This document shows, piece by piece, positions 1 through 8,569 of a stretch of DNA of 34,543 bases; the stretch's first letter is position 1; every line of letters begins with the position of its first letter. The stretch comes from Candidatus Rokuibacteriota bacterium. GTDB taxonomy: Bacteria > Methylomirabilota > Methylomirabilia > Rokubacteriales > CSP1-6. Location of the stretch: contig QHRX01000008.1 of assembly GCA_003221455.1 (NCBI GenBank), positions 37,111 through 71,653 on the forward strand, written 5' to 3'. The position numbers and the translations under genes were made by a program. Below the pieces are notes generated by a model. The model worked only from the letters and a program-made list of their open reading frames with translations, had not been told where the DNA came from and did no database searches.

Positions 1-537
<537 letters not shown>

Positions 538-550
538 GGGATCCGGAGCG

Positions 551-1900
551 ATGACCCCGGTCGCCCCCCCGGTCAGCAGGTATCTCGCCGCCTTCGAGGC
601 GCTCGAGGGCACCGGCGCCGCCGCGAGCCCGGCGTGGCTCCACCGGATCCGCCACGACGCGATCACCCGCTTCGCCGAGCAGGGCTTCCCCACGGTGCGG
701 CTCGAGGACTGGAAGTACACGAACGTCGCGCCGATCGTGGCGACCGCCTTCCAGCTGGCCGACACGGTCCCCGCCGGCCTGCCCGCCCAGGCGATCGAGC
801 GCTTCGTCGTCCGAGATCCGGTGGCCCACCGGCTCGTCTTCGTCAACGGGCACTACTCCGCCACGCTCTCCTCGGCGGCCCCATTGCCCGGCGGGGTCCG
901 GGTGGCGAGTCTCGCCGAGGCGCTCAGCACGGACACGGCGCTGCTCGATCGGCACCTCGGCCGCCACGCGGCGTCCGAGGGCACCGGTCATGGGTTCACC
1001 GCCCTCAGCACCGCCTTCGTCCACGACGGCGCCTTCGTGCACGTGCCGGCCGGAGTGCGGGTGACGACGCCGATCCATCTCCTCTTCGTGGCGACGGCGC
1101 CGGCGGGGCCCGTGCTCGCGCAGCCGCGCAACCTCCTCGTGGCCGACCGCGGGGGCGAGGCGACCGTCGTCGAGAGCTACGTCGGCCTCGCGGACGACAC
1201 CTACCTGACGAACGCCGTCACCGAGGTCGTCCTCGGCGAGGGCGCGATCCTCCAGCATTACAAGATCGAGGACGAGAGCGAGCGCGCCTTCCACGTGGGC
1301 ACGACCGCGGTCGTCCAAGGGCGCGACAGCACGTTCACGTCGGGTTCGATCGCGGTCGGCGGCGCGCTCGCCCGCAACAACCTCGGCGTGCTGCTCGCCG
1401 CCCCCGGTGCCAGCTGCGCGCTCACCGGCCTCTACGTGCTCCACGGCCGCCAGCACGTCGACAACCATACGTTCATCGACCACGCCGCGCCGCGCTGCAC
1501 GAGCCGCCAGCTCTACAAGGGCGTCCTCGACGGCCGGGCGCGGGCCGTCTTCAACGGCCGCGTGACGGTCCGCCGGGACGCGCAGCACACCGACGCGCAT
1601 CAGACGAACAAGAACCTCCTCCTCTCCGAGGGGGCGGAGGTCGACACCAAGCCGCAGCTCGAGATCCTGGCGGACGACGTGAAGTGCACGCACGGAGCGG
1701 CGGTCGGCCAGCTCGGCGAGGACGCCGTCTTCTATCTCCGGAGCCGCGGCCTCGGCGAGGAGGCCGCCCGCACGCTCCTCACCTACGGGTTCATGAGCGA
1801 GGTCATCAACCGGATCACCGTCGAGCCGATCCGCGCGCAGCTGGACAGCCTCCTGATGGCGCGACTCCGAGAGGCCCGGGCCGCAAAGGAGACACGATGA
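551..1900 (+). CDS. sufD: SufD, Fe-S cluster assembly scaffold subunit
   Basis: Scaffold partner of SufB and SufC. The protein is about 449 aa when started at ATG 551, which follows sufC by 13 nt; an upstream in-frame start at 479 would overlap sufC and add residues unlike the family. The N-terminal helical part (RLEDWKYTN, typical of SufD) precedes the right-handed beta-helix core, and the C-terminus has the conserved region DAQHTDAHQTNKNLLLSEGA followed by HGAAVGQLGEDAVFYLRSRG. SufB is the main alternative, but the length and the HGAAVGQL...LRSRG ending favour SufD. Its stop overlaps the sufS start (ATGA), indicating translational coupling. Confidence 0.95.
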   Translation: MTPVAPPVSRYLAAFEALEGTGAAASPAWLHRIRHDAITRFAEQGFPTVRLEDWKYTNVAPIVATAFQLADTVPAGLPAQAIERFVVRDPVAHRLVFVNGHYSATLSSAAPLPGGVRVASLAEALSTDTALLDRHLGRHAASEGTGHGFTALSTAFVHDGAFVHVPAGVRVTTPIHLLFVATAPAGPVLAQPRNLLVADRGGEATVVESYVGLADDTYLTNAVTEVVLGEGAILQHYKIEDESERAFHVGTTAVVQGRDSTFTSGSIAVGGALARNNLGVLLAAPGASCALTGLYVLHGRQHVDNHTFIDHAAPRCTSRQLYKGVLDGRARAVFNGRVTVRRDAQHTDAHQTNKNLLLSEGAEVDTKPQLEILADDVKCTHGAAVGQLGEDAVFYLRSRGLGEEAARTLLTYGFMSEVINRITVEPIRAQLDSLLMARLREARAAKETR

Positions 1901-3162
1901 TCACAGCCCGAGACGCGAGGGCCGCCGCGGCGCCCGCCGCCGCCCTCTGGGACGTCGAGCGGATCCGGAAGGACTTTCCGGCGCTCCACCAGCGGGTTCA
2001 CGGAAAACCCCTCGTCTACCTGGACAACGCGGCCACGAGCCAGAAGCCCCAGGCCGTGATCGACGCGCTCGTCGCCTACTACTCGCTGGAGAACTCGAAC
2101 GTGCACCGGGGCGTGCACCTCCTGAGCGAGAAGGCCACCCAGGCCTACGAGGAGGCGCGGGTCCGCGTCCAGCGCTTCCTCAACGCCGCCGAGGCGCGCG
2201 AGATCGTGTTCGTCCGCGGGGCCACCGAGGGCATCAACCTGGTCGCCGCGAGCTACGGCCGCACGTGGATCGGGGCGGGCGACGAAGTCATCATCTCCAC
2301 CATCGAGCACCACTCGAACATCGTCCCCTGGCAGCTCCTGTGCGAGGAGCGGGGCGCCCTTCTGCGCGTCATCCCCGTCGACGACGCGGGCGAGCTCCTG
2401 CTCGACGAGTACGCCCGGCTCCTCGGCGCGCGGACGAAGCTCGTGGCCGTCAGCCACATCTCCAACGCCCTCGGGACGGTCAACCCGGTCAAGCGGATGA
2501 TCGAGATGGCGCACCGGCAGGGGGTCCCCGTGCTGGTCGACGGGGCCCAGGCGGCGCCCCACCTGCGGGTGGACGTGCGGGAGCTCGACTGCGACTTCTA
2601 CGTCTTCTCCGGGCACAAGGCCCTCGGCCCGACCGGGATCGGCGTGCTCTACGGCCGGGCGGAGTGGCTCGAGCGGATGCCGCCCTACCAGGGGGGCGGC
2701 GACATGATCGCCTCGGTCACCTTCGAGAAGACCACGTACAACGCGCTGCCCTACAAGTTCGAGGCCGGCACGCCCCACATCGCCGGCGTCATCGGCCTCG
2801 GCGTGGCCCTCGACTACCTGAGCGGGCTCGGGCTCGACCGGGTGGCGGCCCACGAGCGCGAGCTCCTGACCTACGGGACCGCGACGCTCCAGGCCGCCCC
2901 CGGGGTGCGGATCATCGGCACCGCCCGGGACAAGGCGAGCGTCCTGTCGTTCATCGTCGACGGCGTCCACGCGCACGACGTCGGCACGATCCTCGATCAC
3001 GCGGGCATCGCCGTCCGGGCCGGGCATCACTGCGCGATGCCGGTCATGCGACGCTTCGGCGTGCCGGCGACCGTCCGCGCCTCCCTTGCCTTCTACAACA
3101 CCCGCGAGGAGCTGGACGCGCTCGGCGCCGGGCTCCGCGAGGTGCGGGAGATCTTCGGGTGA
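1897..3162 (+). CDS. sufS: SufS-type cysteine desulfurase
   Basis: PLP-dependent desulfurase that converts L-cysteine to alanine and passes persulfide sulfur to SufU/SufBCD. It has 421 aa from ATG 1897. The PLP lysine is in FSGHKALGPTGIGVLYG (about K241), the cofactor-aspartate motif is VLVDGAQAAPH (about 215), and the sulfur-carrying cysteine is in RAGHHCAMPVMRRFG (about C379). The RxGHHCA loop marks group II (SufS/CsdA) rather than IscS. The start overlaps the sufD stop and the end overlaps sufU by one base, so it sits inside a coupled operon. The N-terminal 18 residues are Ala-rich and poorly conserved. Confidence 0.97.
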   Translation: MITARDARAAAAPAAALWDVERIRKDFPALHQRVHGKPLVYLDNAATSQKPQAVIDALVAYYSLENSNVHRGVHLLSEKATQAYEEARVRVQRFLNAAEAREIVFVRGATEGINLVAASYGRTWIGAGDEVIISTIEHHSNIVPWQLLCEERGALLRVIPVDDAGELLLDEYARLLGARTKLVAVSHISNALGTVNPVKRMIEMAHRQGVPVLVDGAQAAPHLRVDVRELDCDFYVFSGHKALGPTGIGVLYGRAEWLERMPPYQGGGDMIASVTFEKTTYNALPYKFEAGTPHIAGVIGLGVALDYLSGLGLDRVAAHERELLTYGTATLQAAPGVRIIGTARDKASVLSFIVDGVHAHDVGTILDHAGIAVRAGHHCAMPVMRRFGVPATVRASLAFYNTREELDALGAGLREVREIFG

Positions 3163-3611
3163 TGTCCGAACTGCGCGAGCTGTACCAGCAGGTCATCCTC
3201 GACCACAACCGGAAGCCGCGCAACTTCGGGAAGCTCGACGGGGCCAACCGGACGGCGGAGGGCTATAACCCCCTCTGCGGGGACCAGGTCCGGGTCTACC
3301 TCGACATCGAGGCGGGCGTGATCCGCGATATCCGCTTCGAGGGCTCGGGCTGCGCCATCTCCAAGGCGGCGGCCTCGATGATGACCGCGAGCCTCAAGGG
3401 CAAGACCATCGGCGAGGCGGACCAGCTCTTCGGCCGGTTCCACGACATGCTGACGGCGGCGGGGAACGGCGGTGCCGCCGCCGAGCTCGGCAAGCTCGCG
3501 GTCTTCTCCGGCGTCTGCGAGTTCCCGAGCCGAATCAAGTGCGCGACCCTGCCCTGGCACACGGTACGCGCCGCGCTCGCCGGCAAGGACGAGCCGGTCT
3601 CGACCGAGTAG
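3162..3611 (+). CDS. sufU: SufU, zinc-dependent sulfurtransferase of the SUF system
   Basis: Accepts persulfide from SufS and hands it to SufBCD. It has 149 aa. The three conserved cysteines are visible: NPLCGDQ (about C39, followed by the zinc-ligand Asp), GSGCAIS (about C64) and FPSRIKCATLPW (about C127). The loop between the second and third cysteines carries the family's GNGG-rich insertion (about residues 95-110), which separates SufU from IscU. ATG 3162 overlaps the sufS stop by one base. The neighbourhood sufCDSU with a DUF59 gene is the common SUF layout in bacteria that lack SufE. Confidence 0.96.
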   Translation: MSELRELYQQVILDHNRKPRNFGKLDGANRTAEGYNPLCGDQVRVYLDIEAGVIRDIRFEGSGCAISKAAASMMTASLKGKTIGEADQLFGRFHDMLTAAGNGGAAAELGKLAVFSGVCEFPSRIKCATLPWHTVRAALAGKDEPVSTE

Positions 3612-3624
3612 GAGAGCCAACGCG

Positions 3625-3939
3625 ATGACCGATCCCGCCGCGACCGAGAAACTCATCATCGAGGCGATCCGGACGTGCTACGACCCGGAGATCCCGGTCA
3701 ACATCTACGAGCTCGGGCTGATCTACGACGTCAAGGTGGACCCGGCGGGCGTCGCCGCCGTCCGCATGACCCTGACCTCGCCCAACTGCCCCTCGGCCCA
3801 GGAGCTGCCGCTCGAGGTGGACGCCAAGGTCCGCGGGGTCCCCGGGGTGTCCGACGCCAAGGTCGAGGTCGTCTTCGATCCGCCGTGGAACACCTGCATG
3901 ATGTCGGAGGCCGCGAAACTCCAGCTCGGCCTCCTGTAG
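3625..3939 (+). CDS. sufT: DUF59/MIP18-family Fe-S maturation protein (SufT-like)
   Basis: Small 104-aa protein of the DUF59 (MIP18/PaaD-like) family, implicated in Fe-S protein maturation. The family motif DPEIPVNIYELGLIYDV is near residues 18-34, TLTSPNCPSAQELP holds the conserved Cys near residue 53, and FDPPWNTCMMSEAAK is at the C-terminus. The start is ATG 3625, 13 nt after the sufU stop and preceded by GGAGAG; the longer frame from 3472 runs through sufU and is a shadow. It is the last gene of the suf operon. The symbol sufT is by synteny; the paralog PaaD is excluded because no paa genes are present. Confidence 0.9.
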   Translation: MTDPAATEKLIIEAIRTCYDPEIPVNIYELGLIYDVKVDPAGVAAVRMTLTSPNCPSAQELPLEVDAKVRGVPGVSDAKVEVVFDPPWNTCMMSEAAKLQLGLL

Positions 3940-3958
3940 CCGCCGGCGAGCGCGATCC

Positions 3959-4309
3959 ATGCCGCCTCGCACCATCGGGCTCCTGCTCGCCGCGCTCGCC
4001 CTTCCCGGTCTGGCCAGCCCGGCCCGCGCCCTCGAGGCCTCACCGAGCGACATCCTCGCCGAGCCCGACCAGTTCGACGGTCGGCCCGTGGCCCTCCGGG
4101 GCACGATCGCCGACCTCCGGGAGCTCGGCGCCACGACGTACACGTTCACGCTCGACGACGGCAAGCGGGCGATCCAAGTGCTCTCCCCCGGCACCCCCTC
4201 CTGCGGAGCCGGGGAGGCCGCGACCGTGGAAGGCGTCTTCCGGAAGGAAAAGCGCGACGGCTACACGATCTACAGCGAGGTCGAGGCGACCCGCGTGACC
4301 TGCCGCTGA
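3959..4309 (+). CDS. Small secreted protein, OB-fold-like
   Basis: Protein of 116 aa with a clear N-terminal signal peptide (hydrophobic core about residues 5-17, likely cleavage after ARA near residue 24). The mature part reads like a small beta-barrel: SPSDILAEPDQFDGRPVALR, then short strands ending in VEATRVTC, similar to OB-fold tRNA-anticodon/CcmE-like domains that bind ligands in the periplasm. Two cysteines (in TPSCGAG and the penultimate residue) could form a disulfide. It starts 19 nt after the DUF59 gene and could belong to the same transcript. The function is not known; the OB-fold assignment rests on pattern only. Confidence 0.7.
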   Translation: MPPRTIGLLLAALALPGLASPARALEASPSDILAEPDQFDGRPVALRGTIADLRELGATTYTFTLDDGKRAIQVLSPGTPSCGAGEAATVEGVFRKEKRDGYTIYSEVEATRVTCR

Positions 4310-4318
4310 GGGTCGCCC

Positions 4319-5062
4319 GTGGCGCCCACGCCGAGACGACCGCACGCGCTCCATCCGTCGCTCCGGACGATCCTCTGTGTCTCGGCCCATCCCGACGACA
4401 ACGAGTTCACCATCGCGGGAAGCGTCGCCGCGTGGGCGCGCGACGGCCGCGACGTCGTGTTCTGCCTCGTGACCAGCGGGGGCGCCGGCACGAACGAGCA
4501 CACTCCGCGCAGCGACGGCCTGGTGCCGCTGCGGGAGCGCGAGTGCTGGGAGGCGGCGCGGATCCTCGGGGTGAAGGATGTCGTCTTCCTCCGGTATCAG
4601 GACGGCGTCGTCGAGCCCACGCTCGGCCTGCGCCGCGACCTGACCCGCGTCATCCGACGACACAAGCCGGACGTGGTCGTCTGCGGCGATCCGACCGTGC
4701 GCTGGTACGGCAACGAATACCTGAACCACCCCGATCACCGCGCCGTCGGGAGCGCCGCCCTCGACGCGGTCTTCCCGTCGGCAGAGACGGGCTCGATCTT
4801 CCCCGAGCTATTGGCCGAGGATCTCGAGCCCCACAAGGTCCGGGAAGTCCTGCTCAGCGGGGCCAACTCCCCAGACACGTGGATCGACATCAGTGACACG
4901 CTCGAGCTGAAGTGCGCCGCCCTCAAGGCGCACGTCTCGCAGGTCGGCTCCGGGCCCTGGGTCGACACGCTCCTGCGAGAGTGGGCCGCACGCGCCGGCA
5001 AGCGCGCCGCCATCCCGTACGCCGAAGCCTACCGGCGCATGGTGTTGGCGCGCGGCGACTGA
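4319..5062 (+). CDS. PIG-L/LmbE family metal-dependent deacetylase
   Basis: Member of the PIG-L family, zinc enzymes that remove acetyl groups from N-acetylglucosamine-type substrates (MshB, BshB and relatives). It has 247 aa from GTG 4319, 9 nt after the previous stop. The first metal motif is SAHPDDNEF (about residues 22-30, metal ligands H24 and D27) and the second is NHPDHRAVG (about 136-144, H140). No signal peptide is present, so it is cytosolic. The substrate cannot be told from sequence; no bacillithiol or mycothiol partner gene is nearby. Confidence 0.92.
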   Translation: MAPTPRRPHALHPSLRTILCVSAHPDDNEFTIAGSVAAWARDGRDVVFCLVTSGGAGTNEHTPRSDGLVPLRERECWEAARILGVKDVVFLRYQDGVVEPTLGLRRDLTRVIRRHKPDVVVCGDPTVRWYGNEYLNHPDHRAVGSAALDAVFPSAETGSIFPELLAEDLEPHKVREVLLSGANSPDTWIDISDTLELKCAALKAHVSQVGSGPWVDTLLREWAARAGKRAAIPYAEAYRRMVLARGD

Positions 5063-5135
5063 CACGGACATCGGGAGGCCGACCGCGCCGCGGCGAGGGC
5101 GTGATCGGCATCCTATCGCGACGAGGAGGACACAC

Positions 5136-5642
5136 GTGAGACTCCGGGGGCGAACACCGGCCATCGCGGCGCTGCTGACCATTTTCCTGACGGCCCGGCC
5201 CGTCGCGCACGCGCAGGACGAACCACCGATGATCCACATGACACCGGACGAGGTGAGGTGGGCCGACTCCGCCGAGGTCCCTGGGCTCAGGATCGCGGTG
5301 CTGGCCGGAGATCCGCGGAAGGCCGGGCCGTACACGATCCGCGTCAAGTTTCCGCCGGGCACGATGACGAGACCGCACTATCATCCCGAGTTGCGGACGG
5401 TCACCGTGATCTCCGGCACGTGGTGGGCGGGCGCCGGGGAGACGTTCGACCCGGACGCGACGACGCCCCTCGCGGCGGGCAGTTTCGCGATCCACTTTCC
5501 GAAGAGAACCCACTTCGACGGCGCGAAGGACGACGGCGCTGTCGTGCAGATCAACGGAATCGGTCCGAGTGCCACGATCTGGGTCCACCCGGAGGAGGGT
5601 CACGTGTGGGTCGGCCCCACGCCGGGCCGCACCACGAAGTAG
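5136..5642 (+). CDS. Secreted cupin-domain protein
   Basis: Protein of 168 aa with a signal peptide (core about residues 8-20, likely cleavage after AHA near residue 26) followed by one cupin domain. Cupin motif 1 is seen as RPHYHPELRTVTVISG (about residues 79-94, metal-ligand type H81, H83, E85) and motif 2 as FPKRTHFDGAK (H126). It resembles the DUF4437/cupin_2 periplasmic proteins often annotated as cupin domain-containing. The start is GTG 5136, preceded by GAGGAGG. It is the last plus-strand gene before the convergent PQQ operon. The substrate is unknown. Confidence 0.85.
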   Translation: MRLRGRTPAIAALLTIFLTARPVAHAQDEPPMIHMTPDEVRWADSAEVPGLRIAVLAGDPRKAGPYTIRVKFPPGTMTRPHYHPELRTVTVISGTWWAGAGETFDPDATTPLAAGSFAIHFPKRTHFDGAKDDGAVVQINGIGPSATIWVHPEEGHVWVGPTPGRTTK

Positions 5643-5763
5643 CTTTCGCCCGCGGGGCCCACCCGCCGGAGACCAACTCGCCGAGCGTCAACCTTCGACG
5701 CCGGCTCGGACCCCTCGTCGAGGCATTGTCAGACGCGACACGGAGGCCGTGGGGTCAGGGCGC

Positions 5764-6162
5764 CTAGAGGATCTCCTTGTCCACCAGATTCGCCGCCTCC
5801 GTCCATCCGGCGTACGTCACCCGCGTGATCTGTCGATGGAGGATCTCGAAGCGTTTGCGGAACTCGACGGTGAAGGTGACCTTCACCTTGGTGCCTTGGC
5901 GTTCGACCACCTTGGCGAACGGGACCATCATCTTCTCGACGAACCCGGCGTCGACGAACATGCAGAGCTTCTCCGCCAATAACCGGCGTTTCAACTCCTC
6001 CAGGTCGCCGTCTCCCCTGCGCTGCTCCGCGAGCGCGACGTCGTAGGCCTCCGGGGTGCTGCACACCCAACAATCCGCCTTCAGCGTCTGCAGATACTCG
6101 CCGGCGTACGCGCCTGCCGTCACAAGGCCGAACACCATCAGCGCGAAGGAGAGGGTCTTCAT
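5764..6162 (-). CDS. Small secreted CxxC protein, third gene of PQQ dehydrogenase operon
   Basis: Protein of 132 aa with a signal peptide (about residues 1-20, cleavage after AYA) and a short periplasmic domain. A CWVC motif at about residues 31-34 follows the signal peptide; the rest is mixed alpha/beta with no family I recognise. The start ATG is 1 nt beyond the stop of the cytochrome c gene, so the two are translationally coupled. By position it could be an accessory or chaperone for the dehydrogenase or cytochrome, in the way XoxJ accompanies XoxF/XoxG, but no XoxJ similarity is visible and this is inference only. Confidence 0.8.
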   Translation of the reverse strand: MKTLSFALMVFGLVTAGAYAGEYLQTLKADCWVCSTPEAYDVALAEQRRGDGDLEELKRRLLAEKLCMFVDAGFVEKMMVPFAKVVERQGTKVKVTFTVEFRKRFEILHRQITRVTYAGWTEAANLVDKEIL

Positions 6163-6163
6163 C

Positions 6164-6616
6164 CTATTTCCAGGAGGCGCCTTCGATGGCGAGCGTCTCG
6201 AGGTATGCGCCGATCTGACTGATCTGCTGCTCGGTCAGGTACTCCTTCCAGGGAGGCATCTGCTTGCCCGTGCGGCCATTCTTCACGGCGACGACGAATT
6301 CGCGGTAGCCCAGCGAAAACTTTCTCAAGTCGGCCGCATACTTGCCAAACCGGGACTCGCCGTCGGCGTGCCGGCCATGGCACGGCGCGCAGAACTTGAC
6401 GAAGAGGCCGTGCCCTTCTCCGATCGCTTCCGCGTCGCCGGAGAGCGGATTGGAGGAAGCCGCCTTGTCGGCGGCAGGGGACGACTGAACGATCTTTGGT
6501 TCTTCGTGTCCCATCGTGCCGAAGGCGTCGACCGGCCTTCCAAGCTCCGATCCGGCCACCGTGAGGAGGGTGGCCGCGAGACAGAGTGCCCACGGGGCGT
6601 CCAGGCTGAATGTCAC
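6164..6616 (-). CDS. Periplasmic mono-haem cytochrome c, PQQ dehydrogenase partner
   Basis: Cytochrome of 150 aa from GTG 6616, chosen because AAGGAG lies at the right distance upstream; a longer frame to 6715 lacks such a site. The signal peptide core is LCLAATLLTVAG (about residues 11-22). The haem c motif is CAPCH (about C76, C79, H80) and the likely axial methionine is in GKQMPPW (about M120). It resembles the small class I cytochromes next to PQQ alcohol dehydrogenases (XoxG, PedF-type), which take electrons from PQQ. It lies between the dehydrogenase and the CxxC gene in one operon. Confidence 0.9.
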   Translation of the reverse strand: MTFSLDAPWALCLAATLLTVAGSELGRPVDAFGTMGHEEPKIVQSSPAADKAASSNPLSGDAEAIGEGHGLFVKFCAPCHGRHADGESRFGKYAADLRKFSLGYREFVVAVKNGRTGKQMPPWKEYLTEQQISQIGAYLETLAIEGASWK

Positions 6617-6737
6617 GTCGGAATCTCCTTGGCCTTCTCGACGACGACTGGCTGACGGTAGCCAACTGGCACACACCGGCTGCGGGGGTGGCGGGCAGTG
6701 ACGTTCGGCGCGCACATCAACGGGCGCGGGGCAGAAA

Positions 6738-6780
6738 GGCGGGACAAGGGACGACAGACGAGCCGAACCCTTGTCCCGCC
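6738..6780 (-). terminator. Perfect 13-bp hairpin inside the PQQ operon
   Basis: Bases 6738-6750 and 6768-6780 are exact reverse complements (13-bp stem, 17-nt loop). On the transcribed minus strand the stem starts 14 nt after the dehydrogenase stop codon and is followed by TTTCTGC, a short U-tract only. It may be a leaky intrinsic terminator or a 3'-end stabiliser that sets the dehydrogenase to cytochrome mRNA ratio. Confidence 0.7.
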
Positions 6781-6793
6781 GGGAGCCTGCTCC

Positions 6794-8569
6794 TCAATCG
6801 AGGGCGAAGACGATCACCGCAGCGCTTTCCTTCAGGTTAATCAGCTTATCCTTGAAGTAGTGGTCCGCGAGCGCGCGACCGACGTAGGAGCCGTGGCCGG
6901 TCGCCACGGCGATGTACTGCTTGCCGTCGACCGAGTATGAAACGATCCCGCCGTTGTGGCCGGTGCCGTTGTTGAAGTGCCACAGCATGTCGCCGCTCTT
7001 CGCGTCGAGCGCTTCGAGCCAGCCATCCGTGGTGCCAACGAAGAGGAGACCCCCCGCCGTGGACAGGAGCGCCGAGTGCGGAATGATCTCGTACCGCTTC
7101 TCCCAGGCGAGCTTGCCGGTCGCGGGATCACGGGCCGTGATACGGCCGTAGGCACTCGACTCGCCCGGCGGGCTGGTCCCGATCCACTCGGCGTTCATGA
7201 ACGCCTGCACGAAGGGCTCTAGGGTTCGGGTGTCAGAACCGGCCGAGATCGTCGTCCCACCGCCCTTCGGGGCGACGGTCAGATCCATGCACCACTCGTT
7301 GGTGATCCGGTAGAACAACTTCGTCTGCGGGCTGTACGTCCCGGCATTCCAGCTGTGCCCGCCATCGATTGCCGGACAGACCAGGGTCTTCTCACCCGGC
7401 TTCGGCCACAGCTGGTTCTCCCATTTCCCGGTCTCCAGGTTGAACCCGGACGTCCAGTTGTAGGACTTCATGTCGGGGTAGACGCTGAGCGGCTGGCCGG
7501 TCTTCCGGTCGTGGACCTGGTTGAAGCCGTTCTTCCCGGGATGGAGCACGAGCTTCCTGCCCCGTCCGTCCTCAAACAGGACGTACTCTCCCGGAGAGGC
7601 GTCGTAATCGTACGGGTCACCGGGCGCCTCCTGGAAGTACCAGTTCAGCTTGCCGGTGTTGAGGTCCAGCGCCACGGTCGACGACGTGTAGAGATTCCCG
7701 CCCGGCCGCCAGCCGTCCGCGTTGGGGTCGAGGCACTTGTCACCGCAATAGTCATAATCCGGATCGGGGTTGCCGACACCGATGAGGATCTGGTTGTTGT
7801 CGTAGTCGACCGTCCCCGGTTGCCACGAGCCCCCGCCGCCCCACTTCCAAGAGTCGCCCTTCCAAGTCGCCAATGCTCTCGGATCATCCCGTCCAGTCGT
7901 ATAGAAGATCCACTTGATGTCACCGCTCCGCGGATCGATGCCGAAGATCTTGCCCTCGATCGGATACTCGCCGCCGTTCTGTCCGATGACGAGCAGGCCG
8001 GAGTTGACGAAGGTCCCGGCGCCACTGAAGCCGATGGTGTCCTTCTTCGAGTTCACGAGCTGCTTGTCCCAGACCACCTTCCCGGTCGCCTCGTCCAGTG
8101 CGACGAGGTGACCATCGGCCTGGCCCATGTAGACCCGTCCGTCGCCGATCGCCAAGCCCCGCGTGTGGGCAAAGAACGAGCGGGCGATGATCGCTTCGTC
8201 CATCTGGGGGACGTACGCCCAGACCCGCTGCCCGGTTTTGGCATTGAGCTTCCAAACCGTCGACGGGTTAGTCGACACGTACATGTAACCGTCGACGACC
8301 AGGGGTGTGCTCTGGAGGCCCATTCGCACTTCGCCGGGCTGGAAGATCCAGACGGGCCGCAACTGCTTGACATTACGTGTGTTGATCTGGTCGAGCGGGC
8401 TATGCCGCCACCCGGTGTTTGCCGCTCGGTGGTACGCGCACCAGTCCTGGGCTGGACAGTTCTTCATCTCGTCTGCGGAAGAGCCAGCCATAGCAGGGGG
8501 GGCGACCAGCATTACCGCCATCACAAGCAAGGCGGCCACCTGTGCCAATTTCACCAATGACCTGGGCAT
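6794..8569 (-). CDS. PQQ-dependent alcohol dehydrogenase, lanthanide-type active site
   Basis: Periplasmic quinoprotein of the methanol/ethanol dehydrogenase family (8-bladed propeller), 591 aa with a signal peptide (about 1-28, cleavage after AMA). Tryptophan-docking repeats such as GHLVALDEATGKVVWD and GWLEALDAKSGDMLWHF are visible. Active-site residues by alignment from memory: Glu201 in GGEYPIEG, Asn267 in GVGNPDP, catalytic Asp321 and Asp323 in PYDYDAS, and the PQQ-stacking Trp249. The D-x-D pair is the known mark of lanthanide use (XoxF, PedH); calcium MxaF has Ala at the second position. The vicinal Cys-Cys over PQQ is replaced by Phe-Phe (about 132-133, ARSFFAHTRG). The substrate is unknown, and the divergence from XoxF makes methanol only one possibility. 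Confidence 0.93.
   Translation of the reverse strand: MPRSLVKLAQVAALLVMAVMLVAPPAMAGSSADEMKNCPAQDWCAYHRAANTGWRHSPLDQINTRNVKQLRPVWIFQPGEVRMGLQSTPLVVDGYMYVSTNPSTVWKLNAKTGQRVWAYVPQMDEAIIARSFFAHTRGLAIGDGRVYMGQADGHLVALDEATGKVVWDKQLVNSKKDTIGFSGAGTFVNSGLLVIGQNGGEYPIEGKIFGIDPRSGDIKWIFYTTGRDDPRALATWKGDSWKWGGGGSWQPGTVDYDNNQILIGVGNPDPDYDYCGDKCLDPNADGWRPGGNLYTSSTVALDLNTGKLNWYFQEAPGDPYDYDASPGEYVLFEDGRGRKLVLHPGKNGFNQVHDRKTGQPLSVYPDMKSYNWTSGFNLETGKWENQLWPKPGEKTLVCPAIDGGHSWNAGTYSPQTKLFYRITNEWCMDLTVAPKGGGTTISAGSDTRTLEPFVQAFMNAEWIGTSPPGESSAYGRITARDPATGKLAWEKRYEIIPHSALLSTAGGLLFVGTTDGWLEALDAKSGDMLWHFNNGTGHNGGIVSYSVDGKQYIAVATGHGSYVGRALADHYFKDKLINLKESAAVIVFALD

Noticed and set aside
1783-3030. Long minus-strand ORF antisense to sufS
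   Set aside because: Shadow frame over a certain gene; composition (Asp/Gly/Val/Arg) typical of antisense of GC-rich coding DNA.
7355-8560. 401-codon plus-strand ORF over the PQQ dehydrogenase
   Set aside because: Antisense shadow of a clearly recognised enzyme gene.
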